In this document: in pieces, positions 1 to 7,968 of the stretch | How the letters are laid out: each line of letters begins with the position of its first letter | Numbering within the stretch: position 1 is the first letter of the stretch | Assembly (NCBI RefSeq): GCF_032586235.1 | Contig: NZ_JAWHTD010000007.1 | Span: 62,001 to 126,000, forward strand | Direction: 5' to 3' | Length of the DNA stretch: 64,000 bases | Source of the DNA: Aestuariicoccus sp032586235 | Lineage (GTDB): Bacteria > Pseudomonadota > Alphaproteobacteria > Rhodobacterales > Rhodobacteraceae | Translations under genes and position numbers: made by a program | The notes under the pieces: model-generated | Told to the model about the DNA's origin: nothing | Seen by the model: the letters and a program-made list of their open reading frames with translations, nothing else | The model's database searches: none

Positions 1-81
1 GACCACGTCGGTGCGCCGCTCCGGCCCGCCGACCGACCCGAAGCTTAGATTTGCCGGAAACCGGACTTCGTGAAACGACAT
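1..81 (-). CDS. GTA gp12-like tail protein (DUF2460), N-terminus only
   Basis: Only the first 27 codons are inside the window, and the gene runs off the left edge. The translation starts MSFHEVRFPANLSFGS and continues GGPERRTDVV. This is the typical opening of DUF2460 proteins, which are GTA gp12 / distal tail components. It directly follows the tape measure gene, as gp12 does in Rhodobacterales GTA clusters. The ATG at 81 is preceded by an AGGAG-like site. The family call rests on the N-terminal signature plus gene order, so the function (tail tip assembly) is inferred. Confidence 0.75.
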   Translation of the reverse strand, partial: MSFHEVRFPANLSFGSVGGPERRTDVV

Positions 82-93
82 CGCATCTCTCCT

Positions 94-753
94 TTAACGG
101 TTGCGCTGGCCGCGGCTCAGCGCACGGCCCATCTGCGCGGCGATCTGGCTTTGAGAACGTTGGAAGCCCCGCACGTCCGGCGTGGTGATATTCATCACCA
201 CCGTCACGTTCCGCCCGCCCGCGGCGCGCACCCCCAGCTTGCCGTCCGCCCCACGGCTGAGCGGCATGATCGCCTCCGGCCCCGCCTCGCCCATCAGCCC
301 GGTGCCGCCGCGCATCGGAAAAGTGGTCGGGCCGCTGACGATTCCACCGTTGGCAAAGGGCATCACCCGCCCCTGGACAAAGCTCCCGCCCTTGGCGAAA
401 GGCGTGAATTCGCCGAAGAACGCGCCAAGCCCCGTCGCCAGCAACGATCCAAAGTGATCGGACATCGGTTTGACCGCCGCCTTGTAGGTCGCGTTGATCA
501 TCGAGTTGGCCACGACCCGCAGCGCGTCCGACAGTTTCATGCCGTCCAGCACAACGCCGTCGATCGCCTTGGACACGCCGCTCGACAAGGTATTGTCCAG
601 CTTGGACATTTTCTTGCCCGTGGCCAAAGTTGTCTTGTGGATGCGCTTGATTTCCGCGTCGCAAACGGCCGCCATGTCGGCCGCGCTGTCAAGCGTGCCT
701 TCCACCGCTTCGAACTTGTCCCGCAGCTGGTCCAGGATGTCTTGATCCGTCAT
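94..753 (-). CDS. GTA gp11, short tail tape measure protein
   Basis: This 219-residue protein sits where GTA gp11 is expected, between the tail chaperone and gp12. It is far shorter than phage tape measures, which fits the short tail of GTA particles. The N-terminal 60 residues are predicted helical. The middle has a glycine/alanine-rich hydrophobic stretch (GSLLATGLGAFFGEF, about 101-115), and the C-terminal half carries the GEAGPEAIMPL motif common to tape measure proteins. It starts 4 bp after the upstream gene's stop, so it is likely translated as part of the GTA operon. Known role: it sets tail length and scaffolds tail assembly. Confidence 0.88.
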   Translation of the reverse strand: MTDQDILDQLRDKFEAVEGTLDSAADMAAVCDAEIKRIHKTTLATGKKMSKLDNTLSSGVSKAIDGVVLDGMKLSDALRVVANSMINATYKAAVKPMSDHFGSLLATGLGAFFGEFTPFAKGGSFVQGRVMPFANGGIVSGPTTFPMRGGTGLMGEAGPEAIMPLSRGADGKLGVRAAGGRNVTVVMNITTPDVRGFQRSQSQIAAQMGRALSRGQRNR

Positions 754-757
754 TCTT

Positions 758-946
758 TCATTCCTTCGGTTTGTCCGGAAACGCCGCGATCAGCTCGTCG
801 AGCCGCACGCGCGCCATCGGCTGTGCGCCGGTCGCGTCTCCCAGCATCAGCTGGAATTCTGCGGGCGTCAGCGCCCAGAACTCCTCGGGCCTAAGCCCCA
901 GGTCCCGCAGCCCCGCCCGCATCAGAACCGGCCAGTCGAACGCCAT
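758..946 (-). CDS. GTA gp10.1-like phage tail assembly chaperone
   Basis: This 62-residue protein (MAFDWPVLMRAGLRDLGL...) matches the small tail assembly chaperone family found between gp10 and gp11 in GTA clusters. Features typical of it are the N-terminal W, the LRP.EFW..TP.EF core and a short charged tail. Its ATG abuts the gp10 stop codon (TAA at 949-947), so the two are probably translationally coupled. Together gp10 and this protein likely play the role of the frameshifted chaperone pair of lambdoid phages, here as two separate genes. That analogy is inference. Confidence 0.82.
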   Translation of the reverse strand: MAFDWPVLMRAGLRDLGLRPEEFWALTPAEFQLMLGDATGAQPMARVRLDELIAAFPDKPKE

Positions 947-1189
947 TTACCCGCTCTCAGGCAGCATGAAGGCGCGGCCCTGCCAGCCGCCGCCGCGCAA
1001 CCCAGCGACGATCAGCGCCAGCACGTCGCGCGTGCCGAAGCCTCCGGTCTCGAACCGCTGCACCAGATCGACGAGCGACCCGCTCTCCAGCGCCGCCTCC
1101 AGCTCGGCCAGCGCGCCCAGCGTCAGGCGCATCTCGTGGCGCGTGCCGTCGATCACCAGGCCGACCTCTCCCCTCCACGGATTGGTCAT
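947..1189 (-). CDS. GTA gp10, tail tube chaperone-like protein
   Basis: This 80-residue protein opens MTNPWRGEVGLVIDG and contains the LTLGALAELE segment characteristic of the GTA gp10 family (gene transfer agent family protein). Its ATG shares the A of the gp9 TGA stop (TGATG), which indicates translational coupling to the major tail protein. The expected role is to chaperone the tail tube or tape measure. No catalytic motif is expected or seen. Family assignment is firm because both sequence and position agree. Confidence 0.85.
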   Translation of the reverse strand: MTNPWRGEVGLVIDGTRHEMRLTLGALAELEAALESGSLVDLVQRFETGGFGTRDVLALIVAGLRGGGWQGRAFMLPESG

Positions 1190-1620
1190 CAGACCACCGG
1201 CACCGGCGTGAAGGCCAGATGTCCCGCCGACGACAGCGCAATCTCGAAGGTGGCCTCGCCGTTATGGCTGCCGGCATATTCGATGCTGGTCAGCTGGAAC
1301 GCCCCCTCGACGGTGCCGAAATCCGGGATAATCACCTGAAACTCGGGCGTCTCACCGTCGAAAAAGATCTGCCGCGCGCGTTCGTCGGTATCGGCGTCCT
1401 TGAAGACGCCCGATCCCGAAATACTGGCCGATTTGACACCCGCGCCCGCCAGCAACTCGCGCCAGCCGCCCTGGCTTTCCAGCGTCGTCACATCGACGCT
1501 TTCGGCGTTAAAGCTGATCCGCGTCGCGCGCAGGCCCGCCATCGTTTCGAACTGGCCGTCGCCGGTCAGGTCCACCTTGATCAAGAGATCCTTGCCGTTC
1601 TGGGCACCCATATCCGTCAC
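1189..1620 (-). CDS. GTA gp9, major tail protein (TP901-1 type)
   Basis: This is a 143-residue tail tube subunit. It begins with a short polar stretch, then GKDLLIKVDLTGDGQFETMAG, and contains the FNAESVDVTTLES motif typical of TP901-1-like major tail proteins, including GTA gp9. The length matches the family. It lies between the tail terminator (gp8) and gp10, and its stop overlaps the gp10 start. It should polymerise into the tail tube of the GTA particle. The ATG at 1620 is used because it begins the conserved N-terminus. Confidence 0.9.
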   Translation of the reverse strand: MTDMGAQNGKDLLIKVDLTGDGQFETMAGLRATRISFNAESVDVTTLESQGGWRELLAGAGVKSASISGSGVFKDADTDERARQIFFDGETPEFQVIIPDFGTVEGAFQLTSIEYAGSHNGEATFEIALSSAGHLAFTPVPVV

Positions 1621-1634
1621 TCCGTTGATTAAAT

Positions 1635-2039
1635 TCAGTTGTCTTCCACGCGAGCGCGGAAGGTCAGGTCGATCCGACGCAGCCCGCCGCTTTCACGTTT
1701 GGCCTGCGCGCTGACGAACCGCAGCCCCACCAGCCGCCCCCGGCTCAGCGCCAGATCGGCGTCGTGCAAGGCGTCGCTTATGGCCGCCGCCTGCTTGGCA
1801 GTGTGAAAGCCCGCGCCGTCCGTCACCACGGACACCGCAAAGTCATGCCAGGCCGCAGTCCCGGTCAGGTCGGACGCATCCTTGACCCGCTCGGGGCCCA
1901 GCATCGCGTAAAGCGGCGGCAGCGGGCCTCCGGGCATCGCGTCGAACACGTTGGCCCCGACAATCGCTACCAGCGCGGCATCCCCGGCCAGCGCCTGATA
2001 GACCGCCTCCTGCAATGGCGCGGAAAAAGCATAGGTCAT
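1635..2039 (-). CDS. GTA gp8, tail terminator (DUF3168)
   Basis: This 134-residue DUF3168 protein starts MTYAFSAPLQEAVYQAL, the usual opening of the GTA tail terminator. In the centre it has the pattern A..H.F.V.V with later R.ESGG.RRI.L.F.A. Its ATG overlaps the preceding gp7 stop by four bases (ATGA). A longer in-frame extension upstream would run through gp7 and is rejected. Known role of the family: the protein caps the tail tube and joins it to the head. Confidence 0.88.
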   Translation of the reverse strand: MTYAFSAPLQEAVYQALAGDAALVAIVGANVFDAMPGGPLPPLYAMLGPERVKDASDLTGTAAWHDFAVSVVTDGAGFHTAKQAAAISDALHDADLALSRGRLVGLRFVSAQAKRESGGLRRIDLTFRARVEDN

Positions 2040-2374
2040 GCCGCGATCTCCTCTTCCGCCGTGCAGATCAGATATGTGCCGTCGGGCTCCCTCTCGGTCA
2101 CCGCCAGGATGCGGAAGAACCGCGCGCCGTGCCGAAACCTCTGGCCTGCCACCGGCCGGCCCGAATGCCCCTGCGGCGCGCCCCGCACCACGATCTTGAA
2201 CCCGGCGACCGACAACACCCCCGCCGTCCCGTTCGCGTCGCGCCCGGCGCGCGGCCGGATCTGCGCCCAAAGCGTGCCAAGCGCCTGCCAGCTTTCTGAA
2301 AAGCCGCCCGCACCGTCCGGCGCCAGCACGCGCGTTTCCAGCACCAGCCGGTGATTCAGCTGCGGCGCGCTCAT
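2036..2374 (-). CDS. GTA gp7, head-tail closure protein
   Basis: This 112-residue protein starts MSAPQLNHRLVLETR and has the core GGFSESWQALGTLWAQI typical of the SPP1 gp16-like / GTA gp7 head-tail stopper family. The start overlaps the gp6 stop as ATGA, and the stop overlaps the gp8 start in the same way, so gp6-gp7-gp8 form a tightly coupled block. The frame stays open upstream through gp6, but that part is a shadow of gp6. Confidence 0.87.
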   Translation of the reverse strand: MSAPQLNHRLVLETRVLAPDGAGGFSESWQALGTLWAQIRPRAGRDANGTAGVLSVAGFKIVVRGAPQGHSGRPVAGQRFRHGARFFRILAVTEREPDGTYLICTAEEEIAA

Positions 2375-2964
2375 TGCGGCATCCCCAGACGCACCGGGCG
2401 ATAACGCGCCAGCAACGAGGTCACGCCGAACGGCATGCAGCCCTGCCCCAGCGAGGTGTCGTCGCGGTATTCGTAATAATGCGCCGCCAGCAGCAGCACC
2501 GCCTGCGCCAGATCGGCCGGCAGTTCCGCAAAGGCGCTCGCCATTCCGGCGGCAAAGCGAACTTCCGCCGCGCCGCCCGTCACCACCGTGGGCAAGGCCG
2601 TGCCCTGCGCCGCAAGCCGGGGCCGGTCGGCGTCCTGCTCCAGCCGGTAAAGCTCGGGCGCAACCACCGTCGCGACGCCCCAGCGGTCGACCAGCGCCAG
2701 CTGCGTGACCGACACCACCGGGGCCACCGGCAGACTTACGGCGGACGGGTCGCGCCATCCGTTCAGCGTCAGCACAAAGCCGCGCTGCAACAGGATCTTC
2801 GAGGTCCGCGCCTCGATCGCCGCCATCGCGGCGCGCAGGAACGACCCCAGGACCGCGTCCTGCACGTCGTCCTCGGCGAACCCGGTGCCAAGCCGCAGAT
2901 GCCGCTTCAGCTCCGCCACCGGAAGCGCCGCTTCGGGCACCTGGGTTTCTTCGACTAACATCAT
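2371..2964 (-). CDS. GTA gp6, head-tail adaptor protein
   Basis: This 197-residue head-tail connector (gp6-like / phiE125 gp8 family) begins MMLVEETQVPEAALPV and continues with the family signature ELKRHLR followed by a helical N-terminal half. Near the C-terminus it carries AVLLLAAHYYEYRD, the usual helix of this family. I chose the ATG at 2964 because an AGAAGAAAC purine-rich site precedes it and the conserved sequence starts there. The additional upstream codons in frame fall in the gp5-gp6 spacer. The ATG at 2961 is an equally possible start. Confidence 0.87.
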   Translation of the reverse strand: MMLVEETQVPEAALPVAELKRHLRLGTGFAEDDVQDAVLGSFLRAAMAAIEARTSKILLQRGFVLTLNGWRDPSAVSLPVAPVVSVTQLALVDRWGVATVVAPELYRLEQDADRPRLAAQGTALPTVVTGGAAEVRFAAGMASAFAELPADLAQAVLLLAAHYYEYRDDTSLGQGCMPFGVTSLLARYRPVRLGMPQ

Positions 2965-3125
2965 GTTTCTTCTCCGAAAGTCCCTGTCGATCCCGACACG
3001 TCGGGCCGAAGACGGGCGCGCACCGCTCACGTTGCTCGGACGGAGGGGAGCAGCTGGACAACGCGAACTCCCGATGCGCGCCCCATGAAGGCAGGCTCGC
3101 GCCCACCCCCATGTCTCTCAGCGCA
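2965..3125. other. Spacer between GTA gp5 and gp6
   Basis: This 161-bp gap is the largest inside an otherwise gapless GTA cluster. It contains a short inverted repeat, CCCGA-CACG-TCGGG, at 2993-3006. It also contains overlapping open frames that lack a convincing start or family. No T-tract follows the hairpin on the minus strand, so it is not a standard terminator. It may hold an attenuation or processing site between the highly expressed capsid gene and the genes downstream. That is inference only. Confidence 0.4.
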
Positions 3126-4310
3126 TCACGCGATGGCGAAACGCAGCAGCTTGATCGCCGCAAAGTCGCTCACGTCGCCGCCCACACGCTTGGTCGCGTA
3201 GAACAGAACATGCGGCTTGGCGCTGAACGGGTCGCGCAGCACGCGCAGGTCGGGGCGTTCGGCGACGGTGTAGCCCGCCCCGAAATCGCCGAAGGCGATC
3301 GAATCCGACCCCGAGGCGATGTCCGGCATGTCCTCGGCGATCAGCACCGGATAGCCCATCAGCCGCGCGGGTTCGGCCGCCGCGAAGCCATCGGTCCACA
3401 GGTGGCGGCCGTCGGCGTCCTTGAGCTTGCGCAGCGCGCCCGCAGTCTTCGAATTCATCACGAATTGCGCGTTGCTGCGGTACTGCGCCCCCAGCGCGTA
3501 AGCCAGATCGATCAGCGCGTCTCCGTCGCCGATGTCGCCATCCACGCCCGACGGCACATAGCCGAGGTTGCCCCAGGTCCAGACGTCGTTGTCGACCGCC
3601 GCGTGATCAAGGAACCCGCGCGGCTTGTCGACGCCGTCGCCGCTGACAAAGGCCGCGGCCTCGGCGCGGGCGAACTTGTCCGAGATGCGGCCCGCCAGCC
3701 AGGTCTCGACGTCGAAAGCGCTGTCGTCCAGCAGCCGCTGCGAGGCCTTGGGCATCGCGTTCAGCTCAAAAAGCGGGATCGAAATGCGCTCGATCGTCGG
3801 CGTGCCGGTCTCGGCGCTGGCCGCGGTCTCGTTGGCCCAGCCTGCGCCGGCGTCGTTGCGGTCGATCAGCACGTCGAACGAGGTCGCCTCGACATTGACC
3901 ACATTGGCGATGGCGCGGATCGACGCGGTCGAGGCCAGCGTCGAACTGATCGTCTCGGCTGTCACCGGATCGACCAGATAGCCGCCGTCGCCGTTCACCG
4001 CCGTGTTCAGCGCCTTGCCCTCCAGCTCGAGCCCGCGCAGCCCGTCGTCGTCGCCGGTGCGCAGATAGGCGTCGAACGCCTTCTGGTGGGGGGCCTCGGC
4101 CTCGGCCGTGGTTGCCAGCGCGGGGCGCGCGGGCGCAAATGCAGCTTTTCGATCCAGCATGGTCAGTCGCTCTTCCTGTGTTTGAAGCTTTGCTTGAAGG
4201 TCGGCCTGGAGGGCCCTGAAATCCCCGATCAATCCCGCCATCGCGGTGCTGACCCGGGTGACCGGAGACACATCTTCCCCGGTCCGAGACTTGGTCTCGG
4301 TCTTGCTCAT
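3126..4310 (-). CDS. GTA gp5, major capsid protein (HK97 fold)
   Basis: This 394-residue HK97-family major capsid protein has a coiled-coil delta-like region in the first ~80 residues (FRALQADLQAKLQTQEERL), followed by the capsid core. Recognisable core blocks are GGYLVDPVTAETI, the SIPLFELNAMPKASQRLLDD segment, and LMGYPVLIAEDMPDI with FGDFGAGYTVAERPDLRVL near the end. The prohead protease gene lies immediately upstream, and the HK97 pathway cleaves the N-terminal segment during maturation. Length and order match GTA gp5. Confidence 0.96.
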   Translation of the reverse strand: MSKTETKSRTGEDVSPVTRVSTAMAGLIGDFRALQADLQAKLQTQEERLTMLDRKAAFAPARPALATTAEAEAPHQKAFDAYLRTGDDDGLRGLELEGKALNTAVNGDGGYLVDPVTAETISSTLASTASIRAIANVVNVEATSFDVLIDRNDAGAGWANETAASAETGTPTIERISIPLFELNAMPKASQRLLDDSAFDVETWLAGRISDKFARAEAAAFVSGDGVDKPRGFLDHAAVDNDVWTWGNLGYVPSGVDGDIGDGDALIDLAYALGAQYRSNAQFVMNSKTAGALRKLKDADGRHLWTDGFAAAEPARLMGYPVLIAEDMPDIASGSDSIAFGDFGAGYTVAERPDLRVLRDPFSAKPHVLFYATKRVGGDVSDFAAIKLLRFAIA

Positions 4311-4340
4311 CCCAATTGTCCCATCGTTAATGGCGGCGCG

Positions 4341-4883
4341 TCAGCCGCCCGCCAGATTCCGGCGCGCGTTCTCCAGAACGCCCGCCAATTCACGCAAAGC
4401 GGCGTCGTCGGGATGCTCTCCCTTGGCCGCCACCCGCGCACTGGGAAGCATGGGGAAGGTCACCAGCGACACCTCCCAAAGCTCCAGTTCGGTCAAGAGC
4501 CGCTGGCCCTTGTCGTTCTTTTGCGCCTTCACCGTGCGATAGCCGATCGACAACCCGTCAATCGCCCCCGCCGCGATCAGCACCGCGGTCTCGCGGCCCT
4601 TCTCGACGCTGTCCAGCAGCCGGCCCTTGACGTAAAGCCCGCGCGCATCCTCGCGCACCTCGTCCCAGATCCCGATGGGCTGGGCCGGATCATGCTGCCA
4701 CAGCATCTTGACCGCCCGGCGCTCGGCGCCCAACCGCTTCAGCGATGCGCCGTAAGCGCCCGGGCTGACCACGTCATTGCCGTGATCGCAGGCCCCGAAA
4801 AGGCTGGCATAGCCTTCGATCTTCGTGCCTTCGACCACCGTCACCTCGGCGTCGAACCGGCAGAACTTGTGCTCCAAATCCAT
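4341..4883 (-). CDS. GTA gp4, HK97-family prohead protease
   Basis: This is a 180-residue serine protease of peptidase family S78. It starts MDLEHKFCRF and shows IEGYASLFGACDHGNDVVSPGA, MLWQHDPAQPIG (the conserved catalytic-region His) and AIDGLSIGYRTV with the Ser of the family. I used the ATG at 4883, which follows a GGGAAGTGAAAG purine-rich site. The extra 23 upstream codons are arginine-rich and look non-coding. The enzyme trims the capsid protein gp5, encoded 30 bp downstream. Confidence 0.92.
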   Translation of the reverse strand: MDLEHKFCRFDAEVTVVEGTKIEGYASLFGACDHGNDVVSPGAYGASLKRLGAERRAVKMLWQHDPAQPIGIWDEVREDARGLYVKGRLLDSVEKGRETAVLIAAGAIDGLSIGYRTVKAQKNDKGQRLLTELELWEVSLVTFPMLPSARVAAKGEHPDDAALRELAGVLENARRNLAGG

Positions 4884-4961
4884 GCTTTCACTTCCCTTTC
4901 TTGGGTTTGCCCCGGGCGCATTGCGCGCAAATCCTCGTCGTGCGGTAGACAATGACCAGCC

Positions 4962-5189
4962 TCACGGCACCGCCTGCGCGATGCTCTGGAACGCCTGCGC
5001 CAGAACCACCGCAACCACCCCGTAGACCGCCACCCACAGCCGCCTCTCCTGCCGCTCCAGCATCATCTCCAGCCGGTCCAGCCGATTGGCCAGGGCGTCG
5101 AACTGCAGCGCGCTCAGCCGCTCGTGCGCATCCAGCTTCAGCCCCGGCGCACAGGCGAAGGCCTCGTATTTCGACTGCGGATCACCCAC
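4962..5189 (-). CDS. GTA gp3.5-like small membrane-anchored protein
   Basis: This 75-residue protein starts at GTG 5189 inside the end of the portal gene, giving an 8-bp overlap. It has a polar N-terminal half with a short coiled-coil-like segment (ANRLDRLEMMLERQERRL), then one hydrophobic segment (WVAVYGVVAVVLAQAF). Small proteins of this kind occupy the gp3.5 position between portal and protease in GTA clusters. The function is unknown. The longer frame beginning at 5288 is rejected because its first 33 residues are a shadow of the portal gene. Confidence 0.7.
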   Translation of the reverse strand: MGDPQSKYEAFACAPGLKLDAHERLSALQFDALANRLDRLEMMLERQERRLWVAVYGVVAVVLAQAFQSIAQAVP

Positions 5190-6378
5190 CGGCCTCCTCC
5201 TCGGCCATCCGTGCGGGCAGGCCCAGCAGGCTGCGCTTTTCGGCCTCGGACAGGAACTCGGCGCGCGCCACCCGCGCCCATTGCGCATCCCGCTCGGCCG
5301 AGAGCGCGGGCACCTGGTCCAGATCGGGCTTCAGTTCCAGAGCCTCGCCGCCGAACCGCGCCAGCCAGGCGCCCAGCGACGCCGCCACGCGGCTCACCAG
5401 CGGCAGCACGGTCAGGCGATAGAACGCCCGATGCGCCTCCTGGTAATTGGCGAATGTCGCCTCTCCGGGGATGCCCAGCAGCATCGGCGGCACCCCGAAG
5501 GCCACTGCGATTTCGCGCGCCGCAGCCTCCTTGGTCTTCTGAAACTCCATGTCCGAGGGCGAAAAGCCCATCGGTTTCCAATCCAGCCCTCCCTCCAGCA
5601 GCATCGGCCGCCCGGCGTTGCGCGCGCCCTGGTGGTGCGCCTCCATTTCGGCAACGACGCGGTCGTATTGCTCACCGGTCATGGTGCTGTGGCCATCCGC
5701 GCCCTGATAGACGATCGCGCCAGAGGGCCGCGCGGCATTGTCCAAGAGCCCCTTGGACCAACGCGAGGCCGAATTGTGCACGTCCACCGCCTGCGCCGCG
5801 GCCTGCATGGGCGACAGGCCGTAATGGTCGTCCTGCGGGTGAAAGTTCTTCACGTGGCAGATCGGCGGCAACGGCCCGCGCACGTCGAAACGGTGCTTGC
5901 GCGCGCCCACCGCGTATTCATAGGCAACCGGCCAGCCATCGGTCCCCGGGATCAGCCGCATCCGGTCCGAGCGCAGCACATGCAACTCCAGCGGCAGGCC
6001 GGCGTCGCCGCCCACCGCCTCGACATAGCCGTCGCCCGAAAGCAAAAGCTGCCCGTAAAGCGCCTCGAACAACTCCGCCCGGCCCTGCGCCGGGTTGGGC
6101 TGGCGCAGCAGCGTCAGCAGCGGATGCGCGTCGAACCTCTGTTCGGTGGTCTGCAGCACCAGCGGCAGCGCCGCCGCCGCCTCGGCGATCAGCTTGACCG
6201 GGCGGAACCCCACCGGGTTGCCGGCAAAGCCCTGCTTGGTCAGCGACGCGGTGTCCCGCGGGCTCCAGGCCACGCGGCCCGCACTGTGATAGGCCACCAC
6301 CGGCCCCGCAGCCGAGGCCTTGGCCTCGGTCACCGGCGTCTTCGCCGCCTCGCCCCGCCGCAGAAAGTCGAACACCAT
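5182..6378 (-). CDS. GTA gp3, portal protein (HK97 family)
   Basis: This is a portal protein of about 398 residues and forms the DNA entry vertex of the capsid. It starts MVFDFLRRGEAAKTP at ATG 6378 behind an AGGAG site 8 bp upstream. The frame is open to 6462, but those codons lie in the spacer. Family hallmarks are GNPVGFRPVKLIAEAAAALP, LLTLLRQPNP, a GDGYVEAVG block, the GLSPMQAAAQAVDVHNSASR helix and FGVPPMLLGIPGEATFANY near the C-terminus. It is followed by the overlapping gp3.5 gene and then the protease and capsid genes, the usual packaging-to-head order. Confidence 0.95.
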   Translation of the reverse strand: MVFDFLRRGEAAKTPVTEAKASAAGPVVAYHSAGRVAWSPRDTASLTKQGFAGNPVGFRPVKLIAEAAAALPLVLQTTEQRFDAHPLLTLLRQPNPAQGRAELFEALYGQLLLSGDGYVEAVGGDAGLPLELHVLRSDRMRLIPGTDGWPVAYEYAVGARKHRFDVRGPLPPICHVKNFHPQDDHYGLSPMQAAAQAVDVHNSASRWSKGLLDNAARPSGAIVYQGADGHSTMTGEQYDRVVAEMEAHHQGARNAGRPMLLEGGLDWKPMGFSPSDMEFQKTKEAAAREIAVAFGVPPMLLGIPGEATFANYQEAHRAFYRLTVLPLVSRVAASLGAWLARFGGEALELKPDLDQVPALSAERDAQWARVARAEFLSEAEKRSLLGLPARMAEEEAGG

Positions 6379-6555
6379 GCGCGCTTCTCCTGTCTTTCCC
6401 CAAAGCCCGCGACCGCACCAAACCTGGCCCGGGGCCGACAGGCCCCGGAGGATCGCAAACACTCTTTCTGATGAAACCGGCGGCCGATCCGCCCTGCCGG
6501 GGTCTGTCCCGGCCTTCGAAAACCAATCTAGGATTTACTGGTTAACAAGCTTTAA

Positions 6556-7968
6556 CTAGAGCGTACGCACCTGCGGGCGCTGGTATTTCAGACCCGGTTT
6601 CACGATCAGAGCTGTCAGCGCCCAGACCAGCGCGTCGACGCGGTCGGGGCTGCCCTGACCGGCGAAACCGGTCTGGGTCATCAGGCACATCTCGTCCTCC
6701 AGCGCGGTAAGCCCCGCCAGATGCCCGACGCGCCCCTGCTCGTAAAGCGCGGCCACCGGTTCGGCGCGGGCGCTCTTGCCACGGGTGGCGTGCACCTTGG
6801 TGATGGGGATCAGCGGATCGAGGCTGCGGATGGTCAGCTCGACCATGTCGCCGCCCTGGTTGACCTCGGCCACCAGCCGGTCGGCCTGCCAGCGCCTTGC
6901 GGCGTCGATGGCGCGCGCGGCCCAGCCGCTGGGGCCGAACCCCCGCACGCTGGCATCCTCCAGCACCACCGCCCGCCAGGCCTGCGGCGGGCCCTTGGTC
7001 ACCGCCCCGGCCACAACGATCCCGCAGGCGTCCGAAGACGGGCCGCTGCCCGCCGGGGGATCGACGGCCACCACGATCCGGTCAAAGTCGGGCGGCGCTT
7101 CGACCCGCGCCGCCTCGATCGTGTCGCGCCGCCACAAGGCGCCCTCGATATCCGACAGCAACTCGCCCTCCAGCTCCTGCCGGCCCAGCCGCGATCCGGC
7201 ATAACGCGCCTCCATCTCTTCGAGAAAGCTCTGCGCCAGGTTGGCGCGGTTGGCCTGGGTCGGCGCATGGGTCCGGACCGTGCTCTCCATCTCCAGCAGC
7301 GCCTTGAGCACCGGCACGTCGCGCGGCGTCGTGGTCACGCAGACCTGCGGATGTTCGCCCAGCCGCAGCGCGAATTGCAGCATGTCCCAGGCCGCCTGCC
7401 CGTTCTTCCACTTGGCCAGCTCGTCGGCCCAGGCTGCGTCGAACTGCGGGCCGCGCAGGCGTTCGTAATCATGCGCCGAATAGGCCTTGGCCACAGCGCC
7501 GTTGGGCCAGACCAACTCGCGCCGGGTTTCGGACCAGACCGGCAGACGGTCGGGCGGCGAGCAGGCCAAGAGCCCGCTGTCGCCAAAAACCATCACCTCG
7601 CGCACCTGTTCCAGCGTTTCGCCCACCAGCGCCACGCGGCGGCACCGGCCCGGCTGCGCGGGTCTTGCGCCCTCGACGCATGCGCGCACCCATTCGGCGC
7701 CCGCGCGGGTCTTGCCCGCGCCGCGCCCGCCCAGGATCACCCAGCTGCGCCAGGCGCCCTCGGGCGGCAACTGATGCTCCATCGCCCAGAAGACGAACAG
7801 ATAGGGGAGCGCAAGGCGCTCCCCCTCCGTCAGGTCATCCAGAAAGCTCGTCCTCACGGCAGCAGGTGCGCAGGCGAGCCATGCGGCACCCGATTTCAAG
7901 CTCTGCCGCTTCAAGGTCGAGCCCGTAGGCCGCGCAGATGCCGGCGGTCTTTCGTCTGATCTGGTCAA
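6556..7968 (-). CDS. GTA gp2, large terminase subunit
   Basis: This is the packaging motor ATPase/nuclease. The Walker A motif is GGRGAGKTRAGAEW, the Walker B-like segment is QFDAAWADELAKW, the coupling motif follows at VCVTTTPRD, and the RNase H-like nuclease domain begins at IVVAVDPPAG, with further acidic residues at LVAEVNQGGD. The first possible start (TTG 7968, with a GGAGG 6 bp upstream) overlaps gp1 by 134 bp. TTG 7899 and GTG 7857 are shorter alternatives in the same frame, and the conserved part (AWLACAPAAVRTSFLDDL) begins after 7899. The product cuts and packages roughly headful pieces of host DNA. Confidence 0.93.
   Translation of the reverse strand: MTRSDERPPASARPTGSTLKRQSLKSGAAWLACAPAAVRTSFLDDLTEGERLALPYLFVFWAMEHQLPPEGAWRSWVILGGRGAGKTRAGAEWVRACVEGARPAQPGRCRRVALVGETLEQVREVMVFGDSGLLACSPPDRLPVWSETRRELVWPNGAVAKAYSAHDYERLRGPQFDAAWADELAKWKNGQAAWDMLQFALRLGEHPQVCVTTTPRDVPVLKALLEMESTVRTHAPTQANRANLAQSFLEEMEARYAGSRLGRQELEGELLSDIEGALWRRDTIEAARVEAPPDFDRIVVAVDPPAGSGPSSDACGIVVAGAVTKGPPQAWRAVVLEDASVRGFGPSGWAARAIDAARRWQADRLVAEVNQGGDMVELTIRSLDPLIPITKVHATRGKSARAEPVAALYEQGRVGHLAGLTALEDEMCLMTQTGFAGQGSPDRVDALVWALTALIVKPGLKYQRPQVRTL

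Noticed and set aside
3111..4955. 614-codon plus-strand open frame over the GTA capsid and protease genes
   Set aside because: Arg/His-rich translation with no domain; it mirrors the high-GC minus-strand capsid and protease genes, which have clear families and start signals.
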